DNA from: Longimicrobium sp.
Lineage (GTDB): Bacteria; Gemmatimonadota; Gemmatimonadetes; Longimicrobiales; Longimicrobiaceae
Reading direction: 5' to 3'
Assembly: GCA_036389135.1 (NCBI GenBank)
Contig: DASVQP010000111.1
Coordinates: forward strand, 46,698-110,697
Length of the DNA: 64,000 nt
Below the pieces are notes generated by a model that made no database searches, was not told where the DNA came from, and worked only from the letters and a program-made list of their open reading frames with translations. This document shows, in pieces, positions 7,303 to 17,797 of the stretch (position 1 is the stretch's first letter; each line of letters opens with the position of its first letter). A program made the translations under genes and the position numbers.

Positions 7303-8925
7303 TCAGGGCTTCGGCGCTTCGGGGGCGCGGACGGTCGGGTACTTGATGCCGAGCTGCTCCAGGTAGGTGCGGTAGCGCGTGGGATCGTAGTAGAAGCGCC
7401 GCATCTCGGGCCGGTAGCGCTGCATCACCTGGGCATTCATGTACACGGGCGGCTGGTCGCCCGGGCGGATCAGCGGCTCGTACTTCACATCCTTGGTCTG
7501 CACGTTACGGAAGTAGCTCCACGCGCTGTCCACCAGCGCCGGCCTGGTCACCAGGTCCAGCAGCGTCATCGCCGTGGCCTTGGCGCCGGCGGTGGCGCCC
7601 TTGTGCGCGATGGGCGTGGCCATGGCGATCGCGCTCGACCAGTTGTGCCCCGGCAGGTTGGGAATGTTGCTCGGGTAGCGAAGCGTGATGGTCGGCACCA
7701 CCCACGAGATGTCGCCGATGTCGTCCGACCCGCCGCCGCGGTTCTGCTCGGGCGGCACGCCGCTGTCGATCTTGGCGAGCGCGGTGTCGAGGCCGGGCGT
7801 CCGCTCGTTGCCCAGCTCCTTCTGGACGGCGCGGGCGAGCGTCTGGTCGGCCTCGTCCCAGCGCGGAAGGCCCACGCGGCGGATGTTGTCGTACATCGCC
7901 ATCGCCACGGGACGGTTGAAGTGGCGCGGCCAGGCGGCGCCCAGCACCTGCATCGTGTCGAGCGTGGTGCCCGTCATCATCGTGGCGCCCCGCGCGATCT
8001 GGTTGCCGATCTCCCACAGCTCCTTGATGCGCGGGTGCTCCACCTCGCGGAAGTAGTACCACACGGCGGCCGTGCGCGGCACCACGTTGGGCTGGTCGCC
8101 GCCCTCGGTGATCACGTAATGCGAGCGGTGCGGCAGGCGAAGGTGCTCGCGCCGGTAGTTCCACCCCGCGTTCATCAGCTCCACCGCGTCCAGCGCGCTG
8201 CGCCCCCGCCACGGCGCCCCCGCGGAGTGCGCCGTCTCGCCCTGGAAGCGGTACAGCACGCTCACCAACCCCGTGCCGTCCGACGGGCCGTACGAGACGT
8301 TGAGGTTGCTCCCCACGTGGGTGAAGATGGTGACGTCCACGTCACGAAAGAAGCCGGCGCGTACGAACCACGCCTTGGCCGCCACCAGCTCCTCCGCCAC
8401 CCCCGGCCAGATGCGGATGGTGCCGCCGATCCCCTCGCGCTGCATCACCTTCTTGGTGGCGATGGCGGCGGTGATGACCACGGGGAGCCCGGAGTTGTGC
8501 CCCTCACCGTGGCCGGGCGCGCCCTCCACCAGCGGGTCGCGATAGGCCACGCCCGGCTTCTGCGACGCCTGCGGGATGCCGTCCAGGTCCGAGCCGAGCG
8601 CGATGACGGGCTTCTCCGATCCCCACGTGGCCATCCACGCGGTGGGGATCCCCGCGATCCCCTCCTGCACCGTGAAGCCGTTGCGCCGCAGGATGCCCAC
8701 CAGATAGCGCGAGCTCTCGCTCTCCTGGAAGCCAAGCTCCCCGTACGAGAAGACCTGGTCGACCATCTGCTGCGTAAAGGTGTGCATCCCGTCGATCTCG
8801 CGCGCGATCTCGTCCTTGAGCGCGGAGATGCGCGCGGAGTCCAGCGGCGCGCGCTGCGCCGAGGCGATCGAGGACGTGAGCGCGAGGGCCAGCAGGGCGG
8901 AGCCGATCAGGCGATGGAGGCGCAT
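7303..8925 (-). CDS. Exported M20-family amidohydrolase, AbgB-like
   Basis: A 540-residue M20 dinuclear-zinc peptidase related to aminobenzoyl-glutamate utilisation protein B (AbgB). A Sec signal peptide ends at about residue 24 (LTSSIASAQ). The metal-binding region is visible as ALGSDLDGIP followed by EGAPGHGEGHNSG, with HSAGAPWRG in the lid domain, GGGSDDIGDISW and the C-terminal LPGHNWSSA. The family cleaves amide bonds of N-acylated amino acids such as p-aminobenzoyl-glutamate, but the natural substrate here is unknown; many related proteins act on other N-acyl amino acids. It lies directly upstream of the D-aminoacylase gene, separated by a repeat element, and both are exported. Confidence 0.9.
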   Translation of the reverse strand: MRLHRLIGSALLALALTSSIASAQRAPLDSARISALKDEIAREIDGMHTFTQQMVDQVFSYGELGFQESESSRYLVGILRRNGFTVQEGIAGIPTAWMATWGSEKPVIALGSDLDGIPQASQKPGVAYRDPLVEGAPGHGEGHNSGLPVVITAAIATKKVMQREGIGGTIRIWPGVAEELVAAKAWFVRAGFFRDVDVTIFTHVGSNLNVSYGPSDGTGLVSVLYRFQGETAHSAGAPWRGRSALDAVELMNAGWNYRREHLRLPHRSHYVITEGGDQPNVVPRTAAVWYYFREVEHPRIKELWEIGNQIARGATMMTGTTLDTMQVLGAAWPRHFNRPVAMAMYDNIRRVGLPRWDEADQTLARAVQKELGNERTPGLDTALAKIDSGVPPEQNRGGGSDDIGDISWVVPTITLRYPSNIPNLPGHNWSSAIAMATPIAHKGATAGAKATAMTLLDLVTRPALVDSAWSYFRNVQTKDVKYEPLIRPGDQPPVYMNAQVMQRYRPEMRRFYYDPTRYRTYLEQLGIKYPTVRAPEAPKP

Positions 8926-9058
8926 GGAGATCTCAGCTGTGGGGATGTCGCGGCGCGTTGTGTGGCATGGCTGCTACGCTATCGGCGGCGTGCGCCCGCT
9001 GTCAACCTGATCCCCCGGAGCTTGCGCGGGTGTCCACGAACCTTTACAAGGTAAAAGG

Positions 9059-9295
9059 ATGAAGAGCCTCCTTCTCAGGATCTCGCTCGCTGTCGCGATG
9101 GGGCTCGCCGCCCCGGAGGTGGAGGTAGCGCTGAAGTGCCGCACGCCCCCCGCCGAGGGGCGTGCGGCATCGGAGGCGTGCGTGTGGGCGCGGTCGTACC
9201 TCCCCCTCACGCGCCCCGTCTACTTCGTGCTCTTCGGCCTGCTCACCTTCGGCGCCCTCACCCTCTACACCCGCCTCGCCCGCCACGACCCGTAG
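9059..9295 (+). CDS. Small membrane protein, 78 aa
   Basis: An unrecognised 78-residue protein with an N-terminal hydrophobic segment (LLLRISLAVAMGLAAP) and a C-terminal transmembrane helix (RPVYFVLFGLLTFGALTLY). It starts with ATG after AAAAGG. Its last codons, Asp-Pro-stop, run into a REP-like element: the TAG stop codon is part of the GTAGGGG motif at 9291-9320. Its single divergent neighbour is the AbgB-like gene. No function proposed. Confidence 0.65.
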   Translation: MKSLLLRISLAVAMGLAAPEVEVALKCRTPPAEGRAASEACVWARSYLPLTRPVYFVLFGLLTFGALTLYTRLARHDP

Positions 9296-9320
9296 GGGCG
9301 CGATTCATCGCGCCCGTGCC
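9291..9320. repeat. REP-like element, GTAGGGGCGCGAT subtype
   Basis: Short palindrome: GGGGCGCGATTCATCGCGCCC with nearly perfect arms around TTC. Same family as 12305-12332, 26541-26570, 40781-40806 and 63879-63905. It provides the stop codon of the upstream small membrane protein. Confidence 0.8.
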
Positions 9321-9436
9321 CTCCGCCGCTCCGCCGCCCGCGTCGCTTCGTGTAACCCTCGACCTCGCCACCCGCATAACGCGTTCACCGACGGGAACCA
9401 TCCCCGAACATCTCCCGATCGGTCGCGCTGATCTCC

Positions 9437-9967
9437 TCAGGGCCGCTGGTACGCCGCAGCGCGTTGACGGACCTGCGCGGGCGTTGTCTGGGCAGCCGTG
9501 ATCTTACAGACCGGATTGCTTCTCCCGTCGTGGCAAACGACACCGCGGATCGTCATGGAGTCGGCACTGACCCACTCGGCGAAGATGTCGAGCGGCCTCG
9601 GTGCGCGTCCGCTATGCACCCGCTGGGGCTCGCCGAAATGTGCGTACCGCCGGCGGAGCGTCTCGAAATCTTCATGGCGCGTCCACGACATCGCACGCAA
9701 GGTATCGTTCTGAAACACGAGGCCGTACGCCCTTTCGCTGTCCACCGACAATCGCAGCTGGCTGCAGTACTTGTAGTCAGGGTAGGACTTGCACGAGATC
9801 CACTCCTCGCGAGGCACCCGCTCCTTCGCGATGCGCCTGGCCTCCGCAAGGCGCATCCCAATCCTGAACCGGCCGAGCTCCCCCATCGCGGCCGTGTCCG
9901 TGAGCGCGGGACGCCCGTCGCAGCCCAGCAGGAGCAGCCCGGCAACCGCGATGCAGAGTGGACGCAT
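9437..9967 (-). CDS. Hypothetical lipoprotein
   Basis: A 176-residue predicted lipoprotein of unknown function. The ATG at 9967 follows a GGGGA site and opens a lipoprotein signal, MRPLCIAVAGLLLLGCDG, with the lipid-modified Cys at residue 16. The rest is soluble and charged, with Cys residues in SCKSYPDYKYCSQ and near the C-terminus (VVCHDGRSNPVCK) that could form two disulfides. A longer upstream start exists but would bury the signal. Divergent or convergent partners are unrelated; it appears monocistronic. Confidence 0.75.
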   Translation of the reverse strand: MRPLCIAVAGLLLLGCDGRPALTDTAAMGELGRFRIGMRLAEARRIAKERVPREEWISCKSYPDYKYCSQLRLSVDSERAYGLVFQNDTLRAMSWTRHEDFETLRRRYAHFGEPQRVHSGRAPRPLDIFAEWVSADSMTIRGVVCHDGRSNPVCKITAAQTTPAQVRQRAAAYQRP

Positions 9968-10118
9968 GTGATCCCCGTCTGACAAGTCGATGGTGATGGC
10001 GAGCGCGAAAGTCAGGCTCACGCCATTAAACCGTCGCTACGCATCAAATCCCGCATCACGCCATAAACATCTGATCAGTGTACGACGCCCTCCGGGTCCT
10101 CCGGTGCCGGGTGGATGC

Positions 10119-10565
10119 CTACTCCGGCACCACGGCGGTCGCCTCGATCTCGACCAGCGCACGCGCCTCCAGCAGGGCCGCGACGACGACGACCGCCATC
10201 GCCGGGTAGTGGCGGCCGAACACCTCGCGGTACGCATCGCCCAGCGCGCGGCCGGCGGAGAGGTAAGCGTCGCGGTCGGTGACGTACCAGGTGAGGCGCG
10301 TGACGTGCTCCGGCCGCGCCCCCGCCTCGGCGAGCACGGCGGCGACGTTGCGCAGCGCCTGCCCCACCTGCGCGGCGAAGTCGTCCGTTTCGAACTCGAA
10401 GGTGCGGGGATTCCACCCGATCTGTCCCGCCGTAAACACGACGCGCCCCGATGCAGCGGTGCCGTTCGCGTAGCCGCGTGGCTTCGCCCACCCGTCAGGC
10501 TGGAGGATGTCGATCAATTTCGGTTCGCGGTCAAGAAGGGAAACTGCGGCCTCACACAGAGACAC
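10119..10565 (-). CDS. RidA/YjgF-family enamine/imine deaminase, aminobenzoate-cluster member
   Basis: A RidA (YER057c/YjgF/UK114) protein of about 148 residues. Family features are VVFTAGQIGW, the LRNVAAVLAEAGA helix and EARALVEIEATAV, where the Arg and Glu belong to the usual active cleft. RidA proteins hydrolyse reactive enamines and imines with release of ammonia. As last gene of a predicted 2-aminobenzoyl-CoA pathway it would be suited to deaminate the 2-amino-alkenoyl-CoA type intermediates. The N-terminus is uncertain: the GTG at 10565 lies inside a CACAGAG repeat arm and encodes repeat-derived residues, while family alignment favours a start near the TTG at 10517 (LIDILQPDGW). Confidence 0.88.
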   Translation of the reverse strand: MSLCEAAVSLLDREPKLIDILQPDGWAKPRGYANGTAASGRVVFTAGQIGWNPRTFEFETDDFAAQVGQALRNVAAVLAEAGARPEHVTRLTWYVTDRDAYLSAGRALGDAYREVFGRHYPAMAVVVVAALLEARALVEIEATAVVPE

Positions 10566-10637
10566 AGAGGGGGTGAGGAAAGAACTGCCGCAGGGGTTCT
10601 CCGCGGCTTTCAGTTCCCCTCCGTGTCCTCTGTGTGA
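10551..10637. repeat. CACAGAG inverted-repeat element, copy 1
   Basis: Arms CTCACACAGAGACACAGAGG (left) and CCTCCGTGTCCTCTGTGTGA (right) flank a purine-rich centre of about 45 bases. It fills the gap between the ligase stop and the RidA gene and supplies the GTG at the head of the RidA frame. Confidence 0.85.
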
Positions 10638-10640
10638 CGC

Positions 10641-12281
10641 CTACGGCGCCGGATTGCGCAGGCGGAAACGCTGGAGCTTGCCTGTGGCGGTGCGTGGGAG
10701 CGAGTCGACGAACTCCACGCGGCGCGGATACTTGTAGGGCGCGATCTGCTGCTTGACGAACTCCTGGAGGGCCTTTGCCGTCTCGTCGCCCGGCGCGCAG
10801 CCGTCGCGGAGGACGACGAAGGCTTTCACCACGTGCCCTCGCTCCTCGTCCGGCGCGGCGACGCAGGCGCACTCCAGCACGGAGGGGTGCTCCAGGAGCG
10901 CGTTCTCCACCTCTGGACCGGCGATGTTGTAGCCGGAGGAGATGATCATGTCGTCGTTGCGCGCCTGGAACCAGAAGTAGCCGTCCTCGTCCATCTTGTA
11001 CGCGTCGCCGGTGATGTTCCAGCCGTTCTCCACGTACTTCGCCTGCCGCTCGTCGTCATCCAGGTAGCGGCACCCGGTTGGCCCGCGCACCGCCAGCCGC
11101 CCCAGCTCGCCCGGCGCGACGGGCTGGCCATCATCGCCCAGCAGCGTGGCGCTGTAGCCCGGCACCGGCCGACCCGTCGAGCCCGGCCGGATGTCGTCGT
11201 CCGCCGCGCTGATGAAGATGTGCAGCATCTCGGTGGAGCCGATGCCGTCGATGATGCGCAGCCCCGTCGCCTCGCGCCACGCCTCGAACGTCGCCAGAGG
11301 GAGCGTCTCGCCCGCCGAGACGCACTTCTTCAGCGAGGAGATGTCGAAGTCCCTGACCAGCCCAGACATCGCGCGGTACGCCGTGGGCGCGGTGAAGACG
11401 ATGGTGGCGCGATGGTCCTGGATCCCCTGCAGAAGCTGCGGCGGCGCGGCCTGCTCCAGCAGCAGCGTCGCCGCGCCCGCGCGCATGGGGAAAAGGAGGT
11501 AGCCGCCCAGCCCAAAGGTGAACGCCAGCGGCGGCGACCCGCAGAAGAGGTCGTCCGGCCCAGGACGGAGCACGTGCGCGGAAAAGGTGTCCGCCGAGGC
11601 CAGGAGGTCGCGGTGGAAGTGCATCGCCCCCTTGGGCTGCCCCGTCGTCCCCGAGGTGAAGGCGAGGAGCGCCACGTCCTCCGCCGACGTCTCCACGTTC
11701 GCGAACGTCGCCGGCTGCCGCGCCATCCGCGCCTCCAGCGAGTCATCCCCCTCCGCGCCGAACACGACCGTGCGCTCCAGCGGCGGCGCGTGCGCCGGCA
11801 TCTCATCCATCAAGCGCGCATCGCAGAAGGCGAAGCGGATGCGGGCGCGGTCCAGCAGCATCGTGATCTCGCGGGAGCGCAGCAGGGGCATGGTGGCGAC
11901 GACGATGCCGCCCGCCTTGAGCACGCCGAACCACGCGGCGGCCGTCATCGGCGAGTTGAAGCCGCGCAGCAGCACGCGGTTGCCGGGCACCAGACCCAGC
12001 TCGTCGCGCAGCACCCCGGCGATGCGATTCGCCTTCTCCATCAGCTCCGCGTACGTCCAGCGCCCGCCGGCAAAGACGAGCGCCGTCCGGTCGCCATCAC
12101 CCGCGGCGACGCGCGCATCCACCAGCTCCGCGGCGGCGTTGATCCGCGCCCGCCCCGCCAGCGCGGGCACGCCGGAGAGGTCGATCTCCGGCCACAGCTC
12201 ACGCGGCGGAAGATGGTCGCGCGCAAAGGTGTCCGCGTGCGCCGTGGGGGCGGGTTCGGGATGCACGATGGCCTGGAGCAT
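10641..12281 (-). CDS. Aryl-CoA ligase, probable 2-aminobenzoate-CoA ligase (benzoate-CoA ligase family)
   Basis: A 546-residue ANL-superfamily AMP-forming acyl-CoA synthetase. The P-loop (AFTSGTTGQPKGAMHFH) and the C-terminal catalytic lysine motif (PRTATGKLQRF) are intact, with YENGWNITGDAYKMDEDGYFW and GRNDD-like RNDDMIISSGYNI between them. Overall it is the benzoate-CoA ligase type. It should activate an aromatic acid with ATP and CoA; 2-aminobenzoate is the best guess because the gene lies with a 2-aminobenzoyl-CoA monooxygenase/reductase-like fusion and beta-oxidation-type enzymes. Start chosen at ATG 12281 (MLQAIVHPEP) behind GAGGG; the same frame is open much further upstream over the acyl-CoA dehydrogenase gene but that part is antisense-like noise. 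Benzoate or salicylate are alternative substrates. Confidence 0.9.
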   Translation of the reverse strand: MLQAIVHPEPAPTAHADTFARDHLPPRELWPEIDLSGVPALAGRARINAAAELVDARVAAGDGDRTALVFAGGRWTYAELMEKANRIAGVLRDELGLVPGNRVLLRGFNSPMTAAAWFGVLKAGGIVVATMPLLRSREITMLLDRARIRFAFCDARLMDEMPAHAPPLERTVVFGAEGDDSLEARMARQPATFANVETSAEDVALLAFTSGTTGQPKGAMHFHRDLLASADTFSAHVLRPGPDDLFCGSPPLAFTFGLGGYLLFPMRAGAATLLLEQAAPPQLLQGIQDHRATIVFTAPTAYRAMSGLVRDFDISSLKKCVSAGETLPLATFEAWREATGLRIIDGIGSTEMLHIFISAADDDIRPGSTGRPVPGYSATLLGDDGQPVAPGELGRLAVRGPTGCRYLDDDERQAKYVENGWNITGDAYKMDEDGYFWFQARNDDMIISSGYNIAGPEVENALLEHPSVLECACVAAPDEERGHVVKAFVVLRDGCAPGDETAKALQEFVKQQIAPYKYPRRVEFVDSLPRTATGKLQRFRLRNPAP

Positions 12282-12304
12282 GGGCAGCCCTCGGGTGGCA
12301 GTTG

Positions 12305-12332
12305 GTAGGGGCGCGATCCATCGCGCCCCTAC
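12305..12332. repeat. REP-like element, perfect palindrome
   Basis: A perfect 13-bp inverted repeat around a CC centre (GTAGGGGCGCGAT paired with ATCGCGCCCCTAC). It sits in the 68-base gap between the acyl-CoA dehydrogenase and ligase genes and could modulate transcript stability or attenuate transcription within the operon. Confidence 0.85.
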
Positions 12333-12349
12333 GACGGACCCGTGTAGTC

Positions 12350-13510
12350 TCAGCCGGCGAGGAGCTGGCCGGCGATGACGAGCTTCTGGATCTCGGACGT
12401 GCCCTCGTAGATGCGGAGGGCGCGCACCTCGCGATACAGCATTTCCACCACGCTCCCCGCCACGACGCCGCGCGCGCCGAGCAGCTGGACGGCGCGGTCG
12501 ATCACCTGCTGGGCGGATTCGGTGGCGTGCAGCTTCGCCATGGCGGCCTCGCGGGTGACGCGCGGGGCGCCGCCGTCGCGCGTCCATGCCGCACGGTACA
12601 CGAGCAGCGCGCTGGTGTCCACGGCGACGGCCATCTCGGCGAGCGCCGCGCGCGTCAGCTGGTGCTCGCTGAGCACGCTGCCGAACGCCTGCCGCTTCGT
12701 GGTGAACGCCACCGCCTCGTCCAGCGCCCGCCGCGCGAAGCCCAGCGCCGCGGCCCCCACCGTCGATCGAAAGATGTCCAGCGTGCCCAGCGCCACCTTC
12801 ATCCCGCCCCCCGCCTCGCCGAGCAGCGCGTCGGCGCCCACCCGGCACCCGTCGAAGTCCACGGTGCCGAGCGGGTGCGGCGCGGTGACGTCGATGCGCT
12901 CGGACACGCGCAGGCCTGGGTTGTCCGCATCCACCACGAACGCGGCGAATCCGCGCTCGCCAGCCTCGGGAAAGCGCGTGAAGACGGTGTAGCGGTCCGC
13001 GATGCCGGCGTTTGAGATCCACGTCTTGCGCCCGTCGATCACGTAACCGCCGTCCGCCCGCCGCGCCGCCGTCGTCATCGCGCCGACGTCGGAGCCCGCA
13101 TCCGGCTCCGAGAGCGCGAACGCCATCACCGCCTCCCCCGCCGCGACGGCCGGAAGCCAGCGCGCACGCTGCTCATCGCTGCCAAAGAGCGAGATGGGCC
13201 CCGCGCCGAGCCCCTGCATGGCGAACGCAAAGTCGGCCAACCCGGACGCGTGCGCCAGGAGCTCGCGGATCACGCAGAGGGAGCGCACCTCCAGCCGCGC
13301 GTGCGCACCGCCCTGCGCAGCCGGAATCGCGTAGCGCAGCCACCCGCCCGCCGCCAGCCGCCGCACCAGCTCGCGGCACGTCGCATCCACGTCCGCGTGC
13401 GCATCCGCCAGCGGCGCGATCTCACCCGGGATCCACGCATCCAGTTCCGCCGCGAGCCGCCGGTGGCCGTCGTCGAAAAACGGCCACGACAGAAAGGTGC
13501 GGTCAGGCAT
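12350..13510 (-). CDS. Acyl-CoA dehydrogenase, aminobenzoate-cluster member
   Basis: A 386-residue FAD-dependent acyl-CoA dehydrogenase. Signatures are [15 protein letters not shown] (first family signature), [18 protein letters not shown], and the C-terminal [16 protein letters not shown] that carries the catalytic Glu of the YEGTSE motif. It should introduce a 2,3-double bond into an acyl-CoA and pass electrons to ETF. In the proposed pathway it would act on the non-aromatic ring or the ring-opened CoA thioester after the monooxygenase/reductase step. It is followed after 68 bases by the ligase and preceded after 128 bases by the crotonase; both gaps hold a repeat element. Confidence 0.92.
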   Translation of the reverse strand: MPDRTFLSWPFFDDGHRRLAAELDAWIPGEIAPLADAHADVDATCRELVRRLAAGGWLRYAIPAAQGGAHARLEVRSLCVIRELLAHASGLADFAFAMQGLGAGPISLFGSDEQRARWLPAVAAGEAVMAFALSEPDAGSDVGAMTTAARRADGGYVIDGRKTWISNAGIADRYTVFTRFPEAGERGFAAFVVDADNPGLRVSERIDVTAPHPLGTVDFDGCRVGADALLGEAGGGMKVALGTLDIFRSTVGAAALGFARRALDEAVAFTTKRQAFGSVLSEHQLTRAALAEMAVAVDTSALLVYRAAWTRDGGAPRVTREAAMAKLHATESAQQVIDRAVQLLGARGVVAGSVVEMLYREVRALRIYEGTSEIQKLVIAGQLLAG

Positions 13511-13542
13511 CGGCGCCGTGATGCACGCGCCGAAAAGACAAT

Positions 13543-13616
13543 CTCACACAGAGACACAGAGACACGGAGGAAGAAATAGAAGTGCTCTCTCCGTGTCTCT
13601 GTGTCTCTGCGTGAGC
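13543..13616. repeat. CACAGAG inverted-repeat element, copy 2
   Basis: Arms start with TCACACAGAGACACAGAGAC and end with GTGTCTCTGTGTCTCTGCGT, pairing over about 27 bp around a short AT-richer centre. Located between the crotonase and acyl-CoA dehydrogenase genes. This is the most symmetrical copy in the window. Confidence 0.88.
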
Positions 13617-13638
13617 CATGCAGTTGCGGTTCCGCACG

Positions 13639-14472
<834 letters not shown>

Positions 14473-14551
14473 CGGTCTGGTGCCGGTTGCGGTGATGGTC
14501 GGTGGGTAATGGACTGCTGGGGCCGCTGGGCTAGCTGGGGCGAGTAAACTC

Positions 14552-14675
14552 GCGGCAACAACCGCACAAAGTCCGCCTGCGCGGACTCGGGGTCCGATAT
14601 CGCGTTGCTCGAGCCGGCTTCAGCCGCCTTCCCGTAGTTCCAGCCGGGGGCTTCAGCCCCCGGTGCTCAGCCGGC
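14552..14675. repeat. Dispersed repeat family D, copy 2
   Basis: Reverse-complement counterpart of 1205-1335. It reads ACAACCGCACAAAGTCCGCC through GGCTTCAGCCGCCTTCCCGT to a second small hairpin GGGGGCTTCAGCCCCC. It fills the 207-base gap between the SDR and crotonase genes of the aminobenzoate cluster. Confidence 0.75.
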
Positions 14676-14679
14676 GCCC

Positions 14680-15459
14680 CTACACCTCCCCCCCCGCCAC
14701 CGCCAGCGCCTGCCCCGTAACCCCCGACGCCGCGGGGGAGCAGAGCCATCCGACCGCGGCGGCGACCTCGGCGGGGTCGATCAGGCGGCCCATCGGGTTG
14801 ACGCGGGTGATCATCTTCCGCGCCTCCTCCTCCGTCTTGCCCAGCTCGCGCACCAGGTTGCCGACGGCGGCGGCGGCCATGTCCGTGTCGGTGTAGCCGG
14901 GGCAGACGGCGTTGACGGTGATCCCCAGCTTCGCCGTCTCCAGCGCGAGGGCGCGCGTGAGGCCCACGACCCCGTGCTTTGCCGCGGTGTACGCCGCCGT
15001 CTTGGGGTAGCCGCGCAGCCCCGCCGTCGACGCCACGTTCACCACCCGCCCCCAGCGCGCCGCCGTCATCGCCGGGATCACCTCGCGGGTGCAGAGAAAG
15101 GTGCCCGTCAGGTTCACCGCCAGCATCCGGTCCCACACCTCGCGCGGCGTTTCGGCGAACGGGCTGGCGGCGGACTGGCCCGCGTTGTTGACCAGGATCG
15201 CCGCATCTCCCAGCTCGCCGCGCGCGCGGGCGAAAGCGTCGCGCACCGAATCCTCCTCCGCCACGTCGCATGCGAGCGACTGCACGCGCACTCCGTGGCG
15301 GTCGCGCAGGATGGCCGCGTGCGCCTCCACGCGCGCCAGGTCGCGGCTCATCAGCGTGAGATCGGCGCCGCGCCGCGCCAGCTCCTCCGCGATCGCCGCG
15401 CCGATGCCGCGCCCGCCGCCGGTGACGATGGCGTGCTTGCCCGCGAGGTAGGCGGTCAT
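14680..15459 (-). CDS. Short-chain dehydrogenase/reductase, aminobenzoate-cluster member
   Basis: A 259-residue classical SDR. The cofactor motif GGGRGIG, NNAG, the catalytic Ser region VNVASTAG and YTAAK are all in place, and the C-terminal PGYTDTDM and SGVTGQALAVAGG are typical of 3-oxoacyl-ACP/3-hydroxyacyl-CoA dehydrogenase-like members. In this cluster it most likely serves as the 3-hydroxyacyl-CoA dehydrogenase of the modified beta-oxidation. Start chosen at ATG 15459 (MTAYLAGKHAIVTGGG), 19 bases after the stop of the monooxygenase/reductase fusion, so the two are co-transcribed. The longer upstream frame has no SDR homology. Confidence 0.9.
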   Translation of the reverse strand: MTAYLAGKHAIVTGGGRGIGAAIAEELARRGADLTLMSRDLARVEAHAAILRDRHGVRVQSLACDVAEEDSVRDAFARARGELGDAAILVNNAGQSAASPFAETPREVWDRMLAVNLTGTFLCTREVIPAMTAARWGRVVNVASTAGLRGYPKTAAYTAAKHGVVGLTRALALETAKLGITVNAVCPGYTDTDMAAAAVGNLVRELGKTEEEARKMITRVNPMGRLIDPAEVAAAVGWLCSPAASGVTGQALAVAGGEV

Positions 15460-15478
15460 CGGCGGCCGCCGGCGCCCA

Positions 15479-17797
15479 TCAGATCCCGCCCCCCGCCAGC
15501 TCCGCCTTGCGCTGCACCTGCCGCTCCAGCTGCTGGCGCCCGCTGCCGTACTGCACGGGCCACCACTGGTCCGCATAGCCCAGCTCGGCGGCGGCGTGGA
15601 TCGTCCAGTGCGGGTCGGTCAGGTGCGGCCGGGCGAGGGCGCACAGGTCCGCGCGGCCGGCGGCGATGATCCCGTTCACCTGGTCCGCCTCGGTGATGTT
15701 GCCCACCGCGATCGTCGGCACGCGCGCCTCGTTGCGGATGCGGTCGCTGAACGGCGTCTGGAACATGCGCCCGTACACCGGCCTGGCGCCCGGCGAGGTC
15801 TGGCCGGCGGAGACGTGGATCACGTCCGCGCCGGCCGCGTGGAAGGCGCGCGCCACCTCCACCGAGTCGCCGCACCCCATCCCCTCCTCCACCCAGTCGC
15901 TCGCGGAGATGCGCACCGACATCGGGCGCTCCTGGGGCCACGCGGCGCGCATGGCGGCGAAGACCTCCAGCGGATAGCGCAGGCGGTTCTCCAGCGAGCC
16001 GCCGTACTCGTCCGTGCGCATGTTGCTGAGGGGGGTGATGAAGGAGGAGAGGAGGTAGCCGTGCGCGCAGTGCAGCTCCACCATGTCGAACCCCGCCGCC
16101 GCCGCCATCTCGGTGGCGCGCACGAACTCGTCGCGCACGCGGTCCATCTCGGCGCGCGTCATCGGGCGGGGGACGGGGTTGCCGGGGGCCCACGGCTCCG
16201 GGGAGGGGCCGAGGACCTCCCATCCGCCCTCCTCCAGCGGCTGGTCCATCCCCTCCCACATCAGCCGCGTGGAGCCCTTGCGCCCTGAATGGCCGAGCTG
16301 CAGGCAGATCTTGGCGGGCGTCCGCTCGTGCACGAAGCGCACGATGCGCGTCCACGCGGCGAGGTGCTCGTCCGCGTACATCCCCGTGCAGCCGAGGGTG
16401 ATGCGCGCCTCGGGGGAGACGCACGCCATCTCGGTGAAGACCAGCGCGGCGCCGCCCAGCGCGCGGGCGCCCAGGTGCACCAGGTGGAAGTCGTTGGGCG
16501 TGCCCTCCTCCGCCGAGTACATGTCCATCGGCGCGACGACGACGCGGTTGTGCAGCATCATCCCGCGCAGCCGGAAGGGCGTGAACATCGGGGGGATGGG
16601 CGCCGGCGGCTCGCGCTCCTCGGCGCGCGAGGCGAACCATCGCTCCACCCCCTCCAGGTACGCACGGTCGCGCAGGCGCAGGCTCTCGTGGCCCACCCGC
16701 TGGCTGCGCGTGAGGAGCGAGTACGCGAACTGCGGCGGATCGAGGTGCACGTAGCGGCGCACGTTCTCGAACCACTCCATGGAGTTGCGCGCGGCGTTCT
16801 GCAGCCGGACGGCGTCGGTGCGCCGCTCCTCCTGGTAGCTCGCCAGCGCCGTCGCCAGGTCGGGCTCCGCGTCCAGGATGCGGGCGAGCGCGATGGCGTC
16901 CTCCATCGCCAGCTTCGTCCCCGAGCCGATGGAGAAGTGAGCCGTGTGCGCCGCATCGCCGATCAGCGCCACGGGGGCGGAAGCGCCCTCCATCGTGAAC
17001 CAGCGCTCGTTGCTGACGCGCGTGAACGAGATCCAGGGCGAGCGCAGGTGCGGCGCGTTGCTGCGGAGAGCATGCCCGTCCAGCCACGGCGCGAACATCC
17101 TCTCGCACGCCGCCACCGTCGCTCCCTCGTCCATCCCGTCGAAGCCCGCATTGCGCCACGACTGCTCGTCGCACTCCACGATGAAGGCGGAGTTGCGGTC
17201 GTCGTAGCGGTAGGCGTGCACCTGGAAGACGCCGTGCTCGTTCTCGGCGAAGATGAAGGTGAAGGCGTCGAACAGCTTCGTCGTCCCCAGCCACACGAAG
17301 CGGGCCGAGCGCACGTCCAGGTCGGGGCGGAAGTCGTCCGCGTACCTGGCGCGCAGCCGGCTGTTCACCCCGTCCGCGGCGACCACCAGGTCCACGCCTT
17401 CCAGCCCAGCGTCGTCGGAGACGTCCTGTTCGAAGCGGAGCTCGGCGCCGAGTGCGGCGGCGCGGTCGCGAAGGATCTGGAGGAGCTTGACGCGGGCGAT
17501 GCCGGAGAAGCCGTGCCCGCCCGAGGTGATGGTGGTGCCGCGGAAGTGGATGTCGATGTCGTCCCAGTGCGCGAAGTGGTCGGCGATCTCGCGGTACGAC
17601 TCGGGATCGGCCTCGCGCAGGTTGCCGAGCGTCTGGTCGGAGAAGACGACGCCCCACCCGAAGGTGTCGTCGGCGCGGTTGCGCTCGAAGACGGTGACGC
17701 GGCGCGCGGGATCGGCCTTGCGCAGCAGGAGCGCCAGGTAGAGCCCCGCCGGCCCCCCTCCGACGATGGCCACGCTCAGGGGCTTGCGAGGGTCCAC
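15479..17797 (-). CDS. Fused FAD monooxygenase / old-yellow-enzyme reductase, probable 2-aminobenzoyl-CoA monooxygenase/reductase
   Basis: A two-domain flavoprotein of about 772 residues. The N-terminal half (to about residue 375) is a p-hydroxybenzoate-hydroxylase-type monooxygenase with [13 protein letters not shown], the DG motif VVAADGVNS and [17 protein letters not shown]. The C-terminal half (from [20 protein letters not shown]) is an NADH:flavin oxidoreductase of the old yellow enzyme class with [14 protein letters not shown] [20 protein letters not shown] and [12 protein letters not shown]. This fusion is the architecture of 2-aminobenzoyl-CoA monooxygenase/reductase described in Azoarcus evansii, which hydroxylates and then reduces the aromatic ring. 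Likely GTG start at 17797 with GGAG eight bases before it; a second GTG lies at 17803. First gene of the cluster. A salicylyl-CoA hydroxylase-like activity is the main alternative. Confidence 0.9.
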   Translation of the reverse strand: MDPRKPLSVAIVGGGPAGLYLALLLRKADPARRVTVFERNRADDTFGWGVVFSDQTLGNLREADPESYREIADHFAHWDDIDIHFRGTTITSGGHGFSGIARVKLLQILRDRAAALGAELRFEQDVSDDAGLEGVDLVVAADGVNSRLRARYADDFRPDLDVRSARFVWLGTTKLFDAFTFIFAENEHGVFQVHAYRYDDRNSAFIVECDEQSWRNAGFDGMDEGATVAACERMFAPWLDGHALRSNAPHLRSPWISFTRVSNERWFTMEGASAPVALIGDAAHTAHFSIGSGTKLAMEDAIALARILDAEPDLATALASYQEERRTDAVRLQNAARNSMEWFENVRRYVHLDPPQFAYSLLTRSQRVGHESLRLRDRAYLEGVERWFASRAEEREPPAPIPPMFTPFRLRGMMLHNRVVVAPMDMYSAEEGTPNDFHLVHLGARALGGAALVFTEMACVSPEARITLGCTGMYADEHLAAWTRIVRFVHERTPAKICLQLGHSGRKGSTRLMWEGMDQPLEEGGWEVLGPSPEPWAPGNPVPRPMTRAEMDRVRDEFVRATEMAAAAGFDMVELHCAHGYLLSSFITPLSNMRTDEYGGSLENRLRYPLEVFAAMRAAWPQERPMSVRISASDWVEEGMGCGDSVEVARAFHAAGADVIHVSAGQTSPGARPVYGRMFQTPFSDRIRNEARVPTIAVGNITEADQVNGIIAAGRADLCALARPHLTDPHWTIHAAAELGYADQWWPVQYGSGRQQLERQVQRKAELAGGGI

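Noticed and set aside
5532..7346. A 604-residue plus-strand frame opposite the D-aminoacylase gene
   Set aside because: Antisense noise; the minus strand carries the complete catalytic motifs and a Tat signal.
13543..13616. Could the CACAGAG copies be a CRISPR array?
   Set aside because: Copies are single, kilobases apart, internally palindromic and without regular spacers; no cas genes nearby.
15456..17657. A 733-residue minus-strand frame overlapping the monooxygenase/reductase gene in another frame
   Set aside because: Arg/Pro/Ala-rich, no motifs. The other frame encodes both flavin domains in full.
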